From JAKFDI01 sp044508835 (GTDB taxonomy: Bacteria; Pseudomonadota; Gammaproteobacteria; Burkholderiales; Burkholderiaceae_C), in contig JBIQHD010000049.1 in NCBI GenBank assembly GCA_044508835.1, positions 1-22,612 on the forward strand: a stretch of 22,612 nucleotides of DNA, read 5' to 3'. Positions 15,726-22,554 of the stretch are shown here, piece by piece (position 1 is the first letter of the stretch; the number at the start of each line of letters is the position of its first letter). The position numbers were made by a program, and so were the translations under genes. The notes under the pieces are model-generated. The model was not told the DNA's origin. It saw only the letters and a program-made list of their open reading frames with translations, and did no database searches.

Positions 15726-16130
15726 AGATTCGGGAGGCTCCGCCTCGCTCTCCGCTCTTCGCAAGCTCCTCGCCAATTCCTCGAAGACCGCATCCGCCTG
15801 CCCGCGGTCGAAATCCGCGTGGTACTGCTTGCGCACGCCCGATTCGGCCAGCTGCACGTGCCGCGTCGGCACGATGCCGCGCTGCGCCAGGCTGGCCTTG
15901 GCGCACGAGAGCACGCAGCCGTCGATGGCAACGATGTCGCGGCCGGCCTCGGCCGCGTCGCTCGCCTTGCGCACCAGGCTGCGCACGTTGCCGCCCACGC
16001 CGGCGATGCACGACATCTCGGCGACGCCTTCGCGGTCGAGCCGCACCGCCACGTGGTTGGCCATCTGCGCGGCGCTGGAGCAGCCGGAGCACGAGTACAC
16101 CAGCGGCAGGTGGTCGCGGTCGCGGGCCAT
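15690..16130 (-). CDS. DGC-domain putative zinc-binding protein
   Basis: Protein of 146 residues matching the DGC-type pattern: YSCSGCSSAAQMANHVA (C14, C17), MSCIAGVGGNV (C41) and AIDGCVLSCAKASL (C72, C76), the last carrying the Asp-Gly-Cys signature. The family is predicted to bind zinc or another metal through these cysteines; no reaction is known. The final 14 residues or so (PESPRSPDPSTSSG) are encoded by the REP-like repeat and are probably not part of the fold. It is the last gene of the DUF2249/FmdE-like operon, 18 nt after the preceding stop, without a clear ribosome-binding site. Confidence 0.8.
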   Translation of the reverse strand: MARDRDHLPLVYSCSGCSSAAQMANHVAVRLDREGVAEMSCIAGVGGNVRSLVRKASDAAEAGRDIVAIDGCVLSCAKASLAQRGIVPTRHVQLAESGVRKQYHADFDRGQADAVFEELARSLRRAESEAEPPESPRSPDPSTSSG

Positions 16131-16148
16131 GGCGTGGCCGGGGCCTGG

Positions 16149-16868
16149 TCAGGCGGCGAAGGGGCTGGTGCCGATGGCCGGCAGGCCCTGGCCCGCGCGC
16201 GCCGCATCCGGCGGCCGGGGCGCCGACCGCGCGCCCGGGGCGACGGCCACGGGGCGGATGACGAACACGCCGTCGTCGTAGGCCAGGTCGAGCAGCAGGT
16301 GCTCCACCCGGCGCTGCCACAGCTCGCCCAGCCGCGCGAGCGACGCGGGGTCGCAGCGGCGGTGGGCGCAGCGTTCGAGCAGGGCGCCCAGCTCGGCGTC
16401 CTGCGGCAGCAGGGCGAGGTCGGCTTCGGCGTCCACCGCCGCGCCGGTGTCCACGCGGGTGAAGCGCAGCGCCATGGGCAGGTCGGGGGCGAAGCCTTGC
16501 AGGCCGAAGCGCGCGTGCCGGCCGAACAGGCCCTTGAAGCCCGACTCGTCGGCCGCGCCGGTGAGCAGCTGCACCACGCAGGCCACCACGCCGTTGCTGC
16601 CCTGGCGCACGTCGCCGCGGAACGCCACCCGCACGCCGCCGCGCTCGGGCAGGCCGTCCGGGTAGAGGGCGCGCAGCGCGCGCACGGTGAGCCAGTAGGC
16701 ACCGGCCACCGTGGGGCACGAATGCCCGGCCAGGCGCACCGCGTCGGCATAGCCGTATTCGATGATGCCGCCCTCGGCCGCGCCCAGCGCCTCGGCCAGG
16801 GGGTCGTGCACCGTGAGCCGGGGCACGCGCTCGAAGAACGGCGGCAGCCGCATCGCGAGGGTGGTCAT
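16149..16868 (-). CDS. FmdE-like family protein, function unknown
   Basis: Protein of 239 residues. The region IEYGYADAVRLAGHSCPTVAGAYWLTVRAL resembles the N-terminal part of FmdE (formylmethanofuran dehydrogenase subunit E)-type proteins, where the His and Cys of H-x-C-P (H49, C51) sit by a metal site at the start of a glycine-rich helix. Further on, VRVAFRGDVRQGSNGVVACVVQLLTG fits the same fold. Here the partner enzyme is absent, so only a metal-binding or redox role can be suggested. A C-terminal tail of about 35 residues is Ala/Pro/Arg-rich. The start is 2 nt after the DUF2249 stop. The family call is from residue pattern and is tentative. Confidence 0.6.
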   Translation of the reverse strand: MTTLAMRLPPFFERVPRLTVHDPLAEALGAAEGGIIEYGYADAVRLAGHSCPTVAGAYWLTVRALRALYPDGLPERGGVRVAFRGDVRQGSNGVVACVVQLLTGAADESGFKGLFGRHARFGLQGFAPDLPMALRFTRVDTGAAVDAEADLALLPQDAELGALLERCAHRRCDPASLARLGELWQRRVEHLLLDLAYDDGVFVIRPVAVAPGARSAPRPPDAARAGQGLPAIGTSPFAA

Positions 16869-16870
16869 CC

Positions 16871-17155
16871 CTAGCCCCGCTTGATGAAGTCGATCACCAC
16901 GCCCGCGGCGCCCCGCTCGCGGTACTGCACCTCGACGCGCGGGCCGAAATGGGCCTCCATCTGGCGCAGCAGCGGCAGCGGGTCGTGGTCGTTGACGAAG
17001 CGCATGGTCTCGCCGGGCGTGAGCGCGTCCAGCGCGCCGAAGATCGCCGCATGGCGGAAACGCTTGGCGATGCCGCGAGCGTCGAAGGGGTAGATGGCCT
17101 CGGGCAGCAGATGCAGGTGCGGCTGGGGGACGGGTTTGGCGGGGGAATCGCTCAT
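16871..17155 (-). CDS. DUF2249 domain protein
   Basis: Protein of 94 residues. It carries the DUF2249 pattern: a short N-terminus, then YPFDARGIAKRFRHAAIFGA, LTPGETMRFVNDHDPLPLLR, and a final strand VQYRERGAAGVVIDF. The fold is TusA/SirA-like, and the family is frequently found beside denitrification and NO-detoxification genes, though its reaction is unknown. AGGAG at 17165-17161 (minus strand) sets the ATG. An FNR-type box lies 58.5 bp upstream, consistent with class II activation from a start near 17172. It heads the three-gene operon with the FmdE-like and DGC genes. Confidence 0.87.
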   Translation of the reverse strand: MSDSPAKPVPQPHLHLLPEAIYPFDARGIAKRFRHAAIFGALDALTPGETMRFVNDHDPLPLLRQMEAHFGPRVEVQYRERGAAGVVIDFIKRG

Positions 17156-17206
17156 CGTTTCTCCTGGGTCGATGGCGTATTCAGACAGCCCTTCCACAGT
17201 GCGGAT

Positions 17207-17220
17207 TTGATGTGACGCAA
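17207..17220. promoter_or_regulatory. FNR/Dnr-type box in the divergent DUF2249 / small-protein intergenic region
   Basis: TTGATGTGACGCAA matches 8 of 10 positions, with a perfect left half-site. Its centre, 17213.5, is 58.5 bp from the minus-strand DUF2249 ATG and 41.5 bp from the plus-strand ATG at 17255. The palindrome could drive either or both directions. Confidence 0.62.
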
Positions 17221-17254
17221 GATCGCCGGCGTCACCCGCCACCAAGCTGCACGC

Positions 17255-17662
17255 ATGAACGAGATTTCACATTTCCAGCAACTCCTCCAGGCTGCCGCCG
17301 CGCAGCCCGACCCGCAGCGCCTGCTGTTCGTCTTCGCCGCGGCCGAACTGCCCGACGACGCCACGCCCGCGCAGCGCGCGCGCTTCGCCGCCGGCGAAGG
17401 CGGCGCGCTCGCGCCGCTGATGTGCGTGGACAAGGCGCCGGCCGAGCTGTCCGGCTTCGACGCGCTGCTGGCCGAATCGCGCCGGGCCGGGCCGCCGTGG
17501 CAGGTGGTGTTCGCCGCGGGCCTGGGCGGGCGAAACGGGCAGCCGCCGTCCGCCGCGCAGGTCGACACCGCGCTCGAGGCCATGGTCGAGGCCGTGCGCA
17601 GCGGCGACATCGGCCGCTTCGCCGCCTACGGCCCCGACGGCGACCCGCTCGAGTTCGGGTGA
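17255..17662 (+). CDS. Small conserved protein preceding nrdJ (family often annotated 'ribonucleotide reductase subunit alpha')
   Basis: Protein of 135 residues, alpha/beta with no membrane segment or signal peptide. Visible features are LLFVFAAAELPDDATPAQRARF, GGALAPLMCVDKAPAELSGFDALLAE and the C-terminal GDIGRFAAYGPDGDPLEFG. I recall near-identical small ORFs in other Burkholderiales labelled as a ribonucleotide reductase subunit, apparently by neighbourhood; it shows no reductase motifs. The ATG at 17255 is 41.5 bp from the box centre with no ribosome-binding site, so the transcript may be leaderless. nrdJ starts 82 nt after its stop, behind its own FNR-type promoter. The function is unknown. 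Confidence 0.7.
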   Translation: MNEISHFQQLLQAAAAQPDPQRLLFVFAAAELPDDATPAQRARFAAGEGGALAPLMCVDKAPAELSGFDALLAESRRAGPPWQVVFAAGLGGRNGQPPSAAQVDTALEAMVEAVRSGDIGRFAAYGPDGDPLEFG

Positions 17663-17671
17663 TCCTGCGGC

Positions 17672-17685
17672 GTGACCAAGGTCAA
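17672..17685 (+). promoter_or_regulatory. FNR/Dnr-type box and class II promoter of nrdJ
   Basis: GTGACCAAGGTCAA matches 7 of 10 positions and is a TGAC-N4-GTCA dyad. Its centre is 17678.5. A weak -10 (TAGCGT, 17708-17713) starts 36 nt after the box start, exactly as at usp, giving a start near 17720 and a leader of about 25 nt with AGGAGG. Confidence 0.58.
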
Positions 17686-17744
17686 AACCACGCCCTGCGC
17701 CTGCCGATAGCGTGCGCGGCATGCTCACCGAGGAGGAAAAACGC

Positions 17745-20700
17745 ATGACGCTCGCGACCCCGGCATCACGGTCCGCCGCCGCCACCCTGCCCGCCCAGGC
17801 CATCAGCGAAGAGGTGCTGATCGAGAAGTACGCCAAGGGCGACGAGCGCCACGTGGCCGACGTGCGCCGCCGCGTCGCGCGGGCGCTGGCCGAGGTGGAG
17901 GCGCCCGAGGCGCGCGCGATGTGGGAAGCCCGCTTCATGCAGGCGCTGGAGAACGGCTTCGTGCCGGCCGGGCGCATCAACTCCGCCGCGGGCACCGAGC
18001 TCACCGCCACGCTCATCAACTGCTTCGTGCAGCCCGTGGGCGACTCCATCGCGCAGGACGACGACGGCCACCCCGGCATCTACACCGCCCTCACCGAGGC
18101 CGCCGAGACCATGCGCCGCGGCGGCGGCGTGGGCTACGACTTCTCGCGCATCCGCCCGCGCGGCGCGTGGGTGGGCAGCACGCGCTCCAACGCCTCGGGC
18201 CCGGTGAGCTACATGCGCGTGTTCGACCGCTCCTGCGAGACGGTCGAGTCCGCCGGCTCGCGCCGCGGCGCGCAGATGGGCGTGCTGCGCTGCGATCACC
18301 CCGACGTGGAGGAATTCATCCACGCCAAGGACAGCGGCGACCTGAGCAACTTCAACATCTCGGTCGGCCTGACCGATGCCTTCATGCAGGCCGTGGAAGC
18401 CGGCGGCACCGTGGACCTGGTGCACCGCGCCGAGCCCGGCGCCCAGCAGAAGGCCGACGGCGCCCACCAGCGCGCCGACGGCCTGTGGGCCTACCGCACC
18501 CTGCCCGCGCGCGAGCTGTGGGACCAGATCATGCGGTCCACCTACGACCACGCCGAGCCGGGCGTGCTCTTCCTCGACCGCATCAACGCCGACAACAACC
18601 TCTCGTACTGCGAGAGCATCGCCGCCACCAACCCCTGCGTCACCGCCGACACCTGGGTCCACACCAGCGAAGGCCCGCGCACCGTGGCCTCGCTCATCGG
18701 CCGGCCGTTCGCCGCCCTCGTCGACGGCAAGCCGTACGCGAGCGAATCGCAAGGCTTCTTCGCCACCGGCACCAAGCCCGTGCTGCGACTGCGCACGCGC
18801 GAGGGCCACAGCCTGCGCCTGACGGCAGACCACCCCGTGCGCCGCGTGACGCGCAAGACGCGCTACCTCGTCGAAAGCGAGTGGGCAGCGGCCGGCAGCC
18901 TGCAGCCGGGCGACGAACTGGTGCTGAACAACCACCGCGCCCTCGCCGGCTGGGACGGCGCCCACAGCGAGGCCGAGGGCTACCTCATGGGCCTGCTGAT
19001 CGGCGACGGAAAGTTGTCGGCAGACAAGGCGGTGCTCTCGGTCTGGGCGCCCGAGCTGCGCGCCGTCGGCGCCGAAGGCGGCCTCGTGCCGCACAGCGCG
19101 ACGGGCATCATGCAGGCCGTCGAACGCGCGGTGGCGACGCTGCCGCACCGCAGCGACTTCAAGGGCTGGCAGCGGCCCGTGCGCGGCGGCATGGAAATGC
19201 GCCTGGCCTCCGGCGCGCTGCGCCGCCTCGCGCTCGGGCTGGGTGCCGCACCCGGGCACAAGACGATCACGCCGGCCATGGAGTCGGCATCGTCCGATTT
19301 CTGCGGCGGCCTGCTGCGCGGCCTGTTCGATGCCGACGGTTCGGTGCAGAGCAGCCAGGACAAGGGCGTGAGCGTGCGGCTGGCGCAGTCGGACCTGCCC
19401 CTGCTCGAAACCGCGCAGCGCATGCTGCTGCGCCTGGGCATCGCCTCCACGATCTACCGCGAGCGGCGCCCCGCCGGCCTGCGCCCCATGCCCGACGGCC
19501 GCGGCGGCCTGCGCGACTACCCCACCGAGGCGAACCACGAACTCGTGATCGCCGGAGACAACCTGCGCGTGTACGCCGAGCGCATCGGCTTCGAGGACAC
19601 CGCCAAGCGCGAACGGCTCGACGCGGCGCTCGCCGCCTACCGGCGCGAGAGCAACCGCGAGCGCTTCACCGCCTGCGTCGAGGCCATCGAGCCCGACGGC
19701 ATCGAAGCCGTATACGACGCCACCATCGAAAGCGTGCACGCTTTCGACGCCAACGGCCTGCTGGTGCACAACTGCGGCGAGCAGCCCCTGCCCGCCTACG
19801 GCTGCTGCTGCCTCGGCTCCATCGACCTCACGCGCTTCGTGCGCGATCCCTTCGAGCCGGGCGCCCGCTTCGACGAAGCCGCCTTCGCCGAAGAGGCCAA
19901 GGTGGCCGTGCGCATGCTCGACAACGTGCTCGACGTGACCTTCTGGCCGCTGGAACGCCAGCACGAGGAAGCGCGCAACAAGCGCCGCGTGGGCCTCGGG
20001 TTCACCGGCCTCGGCGACGCGCTGGTGATGCTGGGCCTGCGCTACGACACCTCGCCCGCGCGCGACGCGGCACGCCGCATCGCCGAGGTGATGCGCGACG
20101 CGGCCTACGAGGCCTCGTCCGAGCTGGCGGCCGAGCGCGGCGCGTTCCCGCTCTTCAACGCCGACCTGTACCTGCAGCGCGGCACCTTCGCCTCGCGCCT
20201 GCCGGCCAGGCTGAAGGAGCGCATCCGCGCCACCGGCATGCGCAACTCGCACCTGCTGTCCATCGCGCCCACCGGCACCATCAGCCTCGCCTTCGCCGAC
20301 AACGCGAGCAACGGCATCGAGCCGCCCTTCAGCTGGACCTACACCCGCAAGAAGCGCATGCCCGACGGCACCTTCAAGGAATACGCCGTCGAGGACCACG
20401 CCTGGCGCCTGTACCGCCACCTCAAGGGCGAGGACGCGCCGCTCACGCCTGCCTTCGTGACCGCGCTGCAGATGAGCGCGCAGGCGCACCAGGAGATGGT
20501 GGCCGCCGTGGCGCCCTGCATCGACACCGCCATCTCCAAGACGGTGAACGTGCCTGCCGACTACCCCTACGCCGACTTCCAGGACCTGTACATGCAGGCG
20601 TGGAAGTCGGGGCTGAAAGGCCTGGCCACCTACCGGCCCAACAGCGTGCTCGGCTCGGTGCTCAGCGTCGAGCCGCAGGCGCGCGCCGCCGAATCGCCGG

Positions 20701-21782
20701 CCCGCCCCGCCGCGCTGGACGCCAACCAGCGCCTGGCCATCGAGCGCACGCCGCAGGCCGTGCTCGCCTCGCTGCGCTGGCCCGGCCGCCCCGAGCTGCC
20801 GGCCGGCAATGCGGCGTGGACCTACATGGTCCAGCACCCGCACGGCAGCTTCGCCCTGTTCATCGGCGAGCTGCCAACGGAGGACGGCACCGGCCGCGCC
20901 GCGCCCTTCGAGGTGTGGGTCAACGGCGCCGAGCAGCCGCGCGGGCTGGGCGCGCTGGCCAAGACGCTCTCCATGGATCTGCGCGCCAAGGACGCCGCCT
21001 GGGCGCGGCTCAAGCTCGACGCGCTGGCCACCGTGCAGGAAGAGCGCTCCTTCGAGATGCCCTTCCCGCCCCACGGCGAGATGCGCCAGTTCCCCGGCGT
21101 GGTGGCCGCCACCGCCGCGGTGATCCGCTGGCGCTGCGAGCAGCTCGGCCTGTGGCGCGAGGACGGCCCCGCCGCCACGCCCGTGCTCGACGCCATGTTC
21201 AGCCGCGACGAGCCGCACACCGGCCCCAACGGCACGCTCGCCTGGTCGGTCGACATCCACAACCCGGCCAGCGACGAGGCGTTCACCCTCACGCTGAAGG
21301 AAGTGCTGCTGCCCGACGGCCTGGGCGGCAGCATCACCCGGCCCTGCGCGCTCGGCTTCTCGGGCAACTACCCGCGGGCGATGGACGGCCTGGCGCGCAT
21401 CCTCTCGCTCGACATGCGCGTGCTCGACCCGGCGTGGATCGGCATGAAGCTGCGCAAGCTGCTGAGCTACGCCGAGCCGCTGGGCCACTTCATGGCCTTC
21501 ATCCCCGGGCTGCCGCACGGGCAGCAGCGGCAGAAGACCTGGCCCTCGACCGTGGCCTACATCGCGCGGCTCATCATCCACCGCTACGCCATGCTGGGCG
21601 TGCTGGACGAAGACGGGTACCCGGTGCAGGAGATGGGCATCCTGCAGACCCCCGCCGGCGACGCCTCGGCCCCCGGCCCGATTGCCGGCGGACGCTGCCC
21701 GGAGTGCGGCAACGCGACGATGATCCACAAGGACGGGTGCGATTTCTGCACGGCTTGCGGGCATATCGGGATGTGTGGGTGA
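17745..21782 (+). CDS. nrdJ: Adenosylcobalamin-dependent (class II) ribonucleotide reductase, intein-containing precursor
   Basis: Reduces ribonucleotides to deoxyribonucleotides using a cobalamin radical, so it needs neither oxygen nor a second radical subunit. The precursor is 1345 residues: 297-residue N-extein, 379-residue intein (residues 298-676), then the C-extein; the spliced enzyme is 966 residues. Motifs are INCFVQPV (first redox Cys), GGGVGYDFSRIRPRGA, the active-site NP-CGEQPLPAYG split by the intein, NKRRVGLGFTGLGDAL, and LLSIAPTGTISLAFADNASNG. The last 300 residues or so hold two TSCPD-like repeats (NAAWTYMVQHPHGSF and NGTLAWSVDIHNP regions) and a terminal zinc ribbon CPEC...CDFCTACGHIGMC. 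AGGAGG at 17729-17734 sets the start at 17745 rather than the upstream ATG 17721. Confidence 0.95.
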   Translation: MTLATPASRSAAATLPAQAISEEVLIEKYAKGDERHVADVRRRVARALAEVEAPEARAMWEARFMQALENGFVPAGRINSAAGTELTATLINCFVQPVGDSIAQDDDGHPGIYTALTEAAETMRRGGGVGYDFSRIRPRGAWVGSTRSNASGPVSYMRVFDRSCETVESAGSRRGAQMGVLRCDHPDVEEFIHAKDSGDLSNFNISVGLTDAFMQAVEAGGTVDLVHRAEPGAQQKADGAHQRADGLWAYRTLPARELWDQIMRSTYDHAEPGVLFLDRINADNNLSYCESIAATNPCVTADTWVHTSEGPRTVASLIGRPFAALVDGKPYASESQGFFATGTKPVLRLRTREGHSLRLTADHPVRRVTRKTRYLVESEWAAAGSLQPGDELVLNNHRALAGWDGAHSEAEGYLMGLLIGDGKLSADKAVLSVWAPELRAVGAEGGLVPHSATGIMQAVERAVATLPHRSDFKGWQRPVRGGMEMRLASGALRRLALGLGAAPGHKTITPAMESASSDFCGGLLRGLFDADGSVQSSQDKGVSVRLAQSDLPLLETAQRMLLRLGIASTIYRERRPAGLRPMPDGRGGLRDYPTEANHELVIAGDNLRVYAERIGFEDTAKRERLDAALAAYRRESNRERFTACVEAIEPDGIEAVYDATIESVHAFDANGLLVHNCGEQPLPAYGCCCLGSIDLTRFVRDPFEPGARFDEAAFAEEAKVAVRMLDNVLDVTFWPLERQHEEARNKRRVGLGFTGLGDALVMLGLRYDTSPARDAARRIAEVMRDAAYEASSELAAERGAFPLFNADLYLQRGTFASRLPARLKERIRATGMRNSHLLSIAPTGTISLAFADNASNGIEPPFSWTYTRKKRMPDGTFKEYAVEDHAWRLYRHLKGEDAPLTPAFVTALQMSAQAHQEMVAAVAPCIDTAISKTVNVPADYPYADFQDLYMQAWKSGLKGLATYRPNSVLGSVLSVEPQARAAESPARPAALDANQRLAIERTPQAVLASLRWPGRPELPAGNAAWTYMVQHPHGSFALFIGELPTEDGTGRAAPFEVWVNGAEQPRGLGALAKTLSMDLRAKDAAWARLKLDALATVQEERSFEMPFPPHGEMRQFPGVVAATAAVIRWRCEQLGLWREDGPAATPVLDAMFSRDEPHTGPNGTLAWSVDIHNPASDEAFTLTLKEVLLPDGLGGSITRPCALGFSGNYPRAMDGLARILSLDMRVLDPAWIGMKLRKLLSYAEPLGHFMAFIPGLPHGQQRQKTWPSTVAYIARLIIHRYAMLGVLDEDGYPVQEMGILQTPAGDASAPGPIAGGRCPECGNATMIHKDGCDFCTACGHIGMCG
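18636..19772 (+). mobile_element. LAGLIDADG-type intein in NrdJ, inserted before the catalytic cysteine
   Basis: A 379-residue in-frame intervening protein. Block A starts C1-VTADTWVHTSEG, block B is LTADHPV (T63, H66), and the homing-endonuclease motifs are YLMGLLIGDGKL (Asp124) and LLRGLFDADGSV (Asp234), with both catalytic Asp present. The C-terminal splice blocks are VYDATIESVHAFDANGLLVHN, ending His-Asn before Cys+1. All splicing nucleophiles (Cys1, Asn379, Cys+1) and the penultimate His are intact, so both splicing and endonuclease activity are predicted. Removing it restores ATNPCGEQPLPAYG. Base composition resembles the host gene, suggesting long residence. Confidence 0.95.
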
Positions 21783-21830
21783 GCGGGGGCGGAGTGTTGC
21801 GATAGCCGGCGCCCCATAGGCACCTCGCCT

Positions 21831-21855
21831 GGCGCATAGCGCGAGTGGCGCCTTT
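21831..21855 (+). terminator. Possible terminator downstream of nrdJ
   Basis: A GGCGC (21831-21835) / GCGCC (21848-21852) stem with a 12-nt loop is followed only by TTT. Other short inverted repeats lie beside it (AGGC/GCCT at 21818-21830; paired GGCGCC at 21808 and 21847). Weak support. Confidence 0.3.
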
Positions 21856-21978
21856 CGAACGCCGGCAAGCGCAGGCCTTGCACTTGCTTCGCGGCACACG
21901 CTGACGTCAACCTCGACACCGGCCGAACCCGGCGCAGGCGTGCGTCTCCACGCCCGTTTGCGTTGACGCATAACGCCG

Positions 21979-21996
21979 CGCATTCAACTGAATGCG
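21979..21996. repeat. Perfect short inverted repeat
   Basis: CGCATTCA, AC, TGAATGCG: an 8-bp stem with a 2-nt spacer, preceded by GACGCATAAC. It could be a remnant of a recombination site or an operator; nothing further can be said. Confidence 0.45.
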
Positions 21997-22064
21997 TATC
22001 CGGCGGTCTTGTCGATCTCCCTCGGGAAATCAAGCACTTGCAACGGGCGACCCGTCCGTATGAT

Positions 22065-22096
22065 CTGGTTACGCGGCAGATGTGCTGCATAACCAG
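22065..22096. repeat. Two-tier hairpin upstream of the cassette boundary
   Basis: CTGGTTA (22065-22071) pairs with TAACCAG (22090-22096), and an inner GCAG/CTGC pair (22076-22079 / 22085-22088) closes a 5-nt loop. It lies 35 nt left of the GTTAGGC site. Confidence 0.5.
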
Positions 22097-22130
22097 TTCG
22101 TATACATGGCAGCTTGGCTGTCTAAATCAC

Positions 22131-22140
22131 GTTAGGCGTC
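22131..22140 (+). other. Left boundary of putative integron gene cassette (GTTRRRY core)
   Basis: GTTAGGCGTC: the first seven bases fit GTTRRRY, the integron recombination core cut between G and TT. The ORF begins at the very next base, as is usual in cassettes. It is the exact reverse complement of the site at 22555-22564. Confidence 0.6.
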
Positions 22141-22536
22141 ATGAACACAGAAGCCTTCTCGTCTATCACCGAAGCCCTCTACGACAAAGATGTCGACACT
22201 TGTGTCGAAGCTGCGGGGCGGCTGCACAAAGAGGCAGAAGTAGAAGACATTCCGAAGTTGCTGGAACTGCTGCAGAGCAGTGACTTCTTTGTTCGTGAGG
22301 CGGCAGCATGGCCACTCGCAGAACTTGCGGGCACAAAAGTTCTCACCGAGCTCTTTATTGCCTATCAAATGGGCTTCGATGAGGGGCACGACAACGATGG
22401 CTTCACGGCGGCGCTGCTTGAAATACCCGCGATCTACCCAGGCGAAACTAGGCAGGCCCTGGAGCGCATCGTCACTACAGCAGATGAGCCGATGCGAGGC
22501 CATGCAAGCTGGCTTCTTGAGTTTTGTTCCACCTAG
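22141..22536 (+). CDS. HEAT-like repeat protein in a putative gene cassette
   Basis: Protein of 131 residues, predicted all-helical. The segment VEDIPKLLELLQSSDFFVRE followed by AAAWPLAELAGTKVLTEL is a HEAT/armadillo-type helical hairpin, with weaker repeats on either side (DVDTCVEAAGRLHKEAEV; TRQALERIVTTADEPMRGHASWLLEF). Such proteins usually mediate protein-protein contacts; no function can be assigned. Its GC content and codon use are clearly lower than all other genes here, pointing to transfer. The ATG directly follows GTTAGGCGTC and no ribosome-binding site is seen. The stop is 21 nt before the start of a probable attC. Confidence 0.8.
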   Translation: MNTEAFSSITEALYDKDVDTCVEAAGRLHKEAEVEDIPKLLELLQSSDFFVREAAAWPLAELAGTKVLTELFIAYQMGFDEGHDNDGFTAALLEIPAIYPGETRQALERIVTTADEPMRGHASWLLEFCST

Positions 22537-22554
22537 TCGTCTGCGAGCGCTCGT

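Larger units (their letters stand above)
21783..22130. other. Intergenic region between nrdJ and the putative cassette; no gene seen
   Basis: These 348 nt have no credible ORF. They contain GC-rich inverted repeats after nrdJ (21808-21852), an 8-bp perfect hairpin (CGCATTCA/TGAATGCG, 21979-21996), two copies of GCATAAC (21968 and 22087) and a second strong hairpin at 22065-22096. GC content falls toward the right end, marking the transition to the foreign-looking segment. Confidence 0.6.

Noticed and set aside
17663..17744. Cobalamin riboswitch expected before a B12-dependent reductase
   Set aside because: The whole gap is 82 nt with an FNR-type promoter in it, leaving a leader of about 25 nt, far too short; no B12-box-like sequence is seen.
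18636..19772. Reading the NrdJ insertion as a domain fusion or gene disruption
   Set aside because: Frame is intact, all splice-block residues are present, and excision restores the NPCGEQ active-site motif exactly.
17766..21983. Antisense open frame of about 1405 codons opposite nrdJ
   Set aside because: Composition artefact of high-GC coding sequence on the other strand; the translation is His/Arg/Ala/Gly-rich with no family resemblance, while the plus strand encodes complete NrdJ and an intein.
22065..22096. Hairpin as a complete attC site
   Set aside because: The half-sites are in the wrong order (GTTA first, TAAC second), opposite to an attC, and it is too short.
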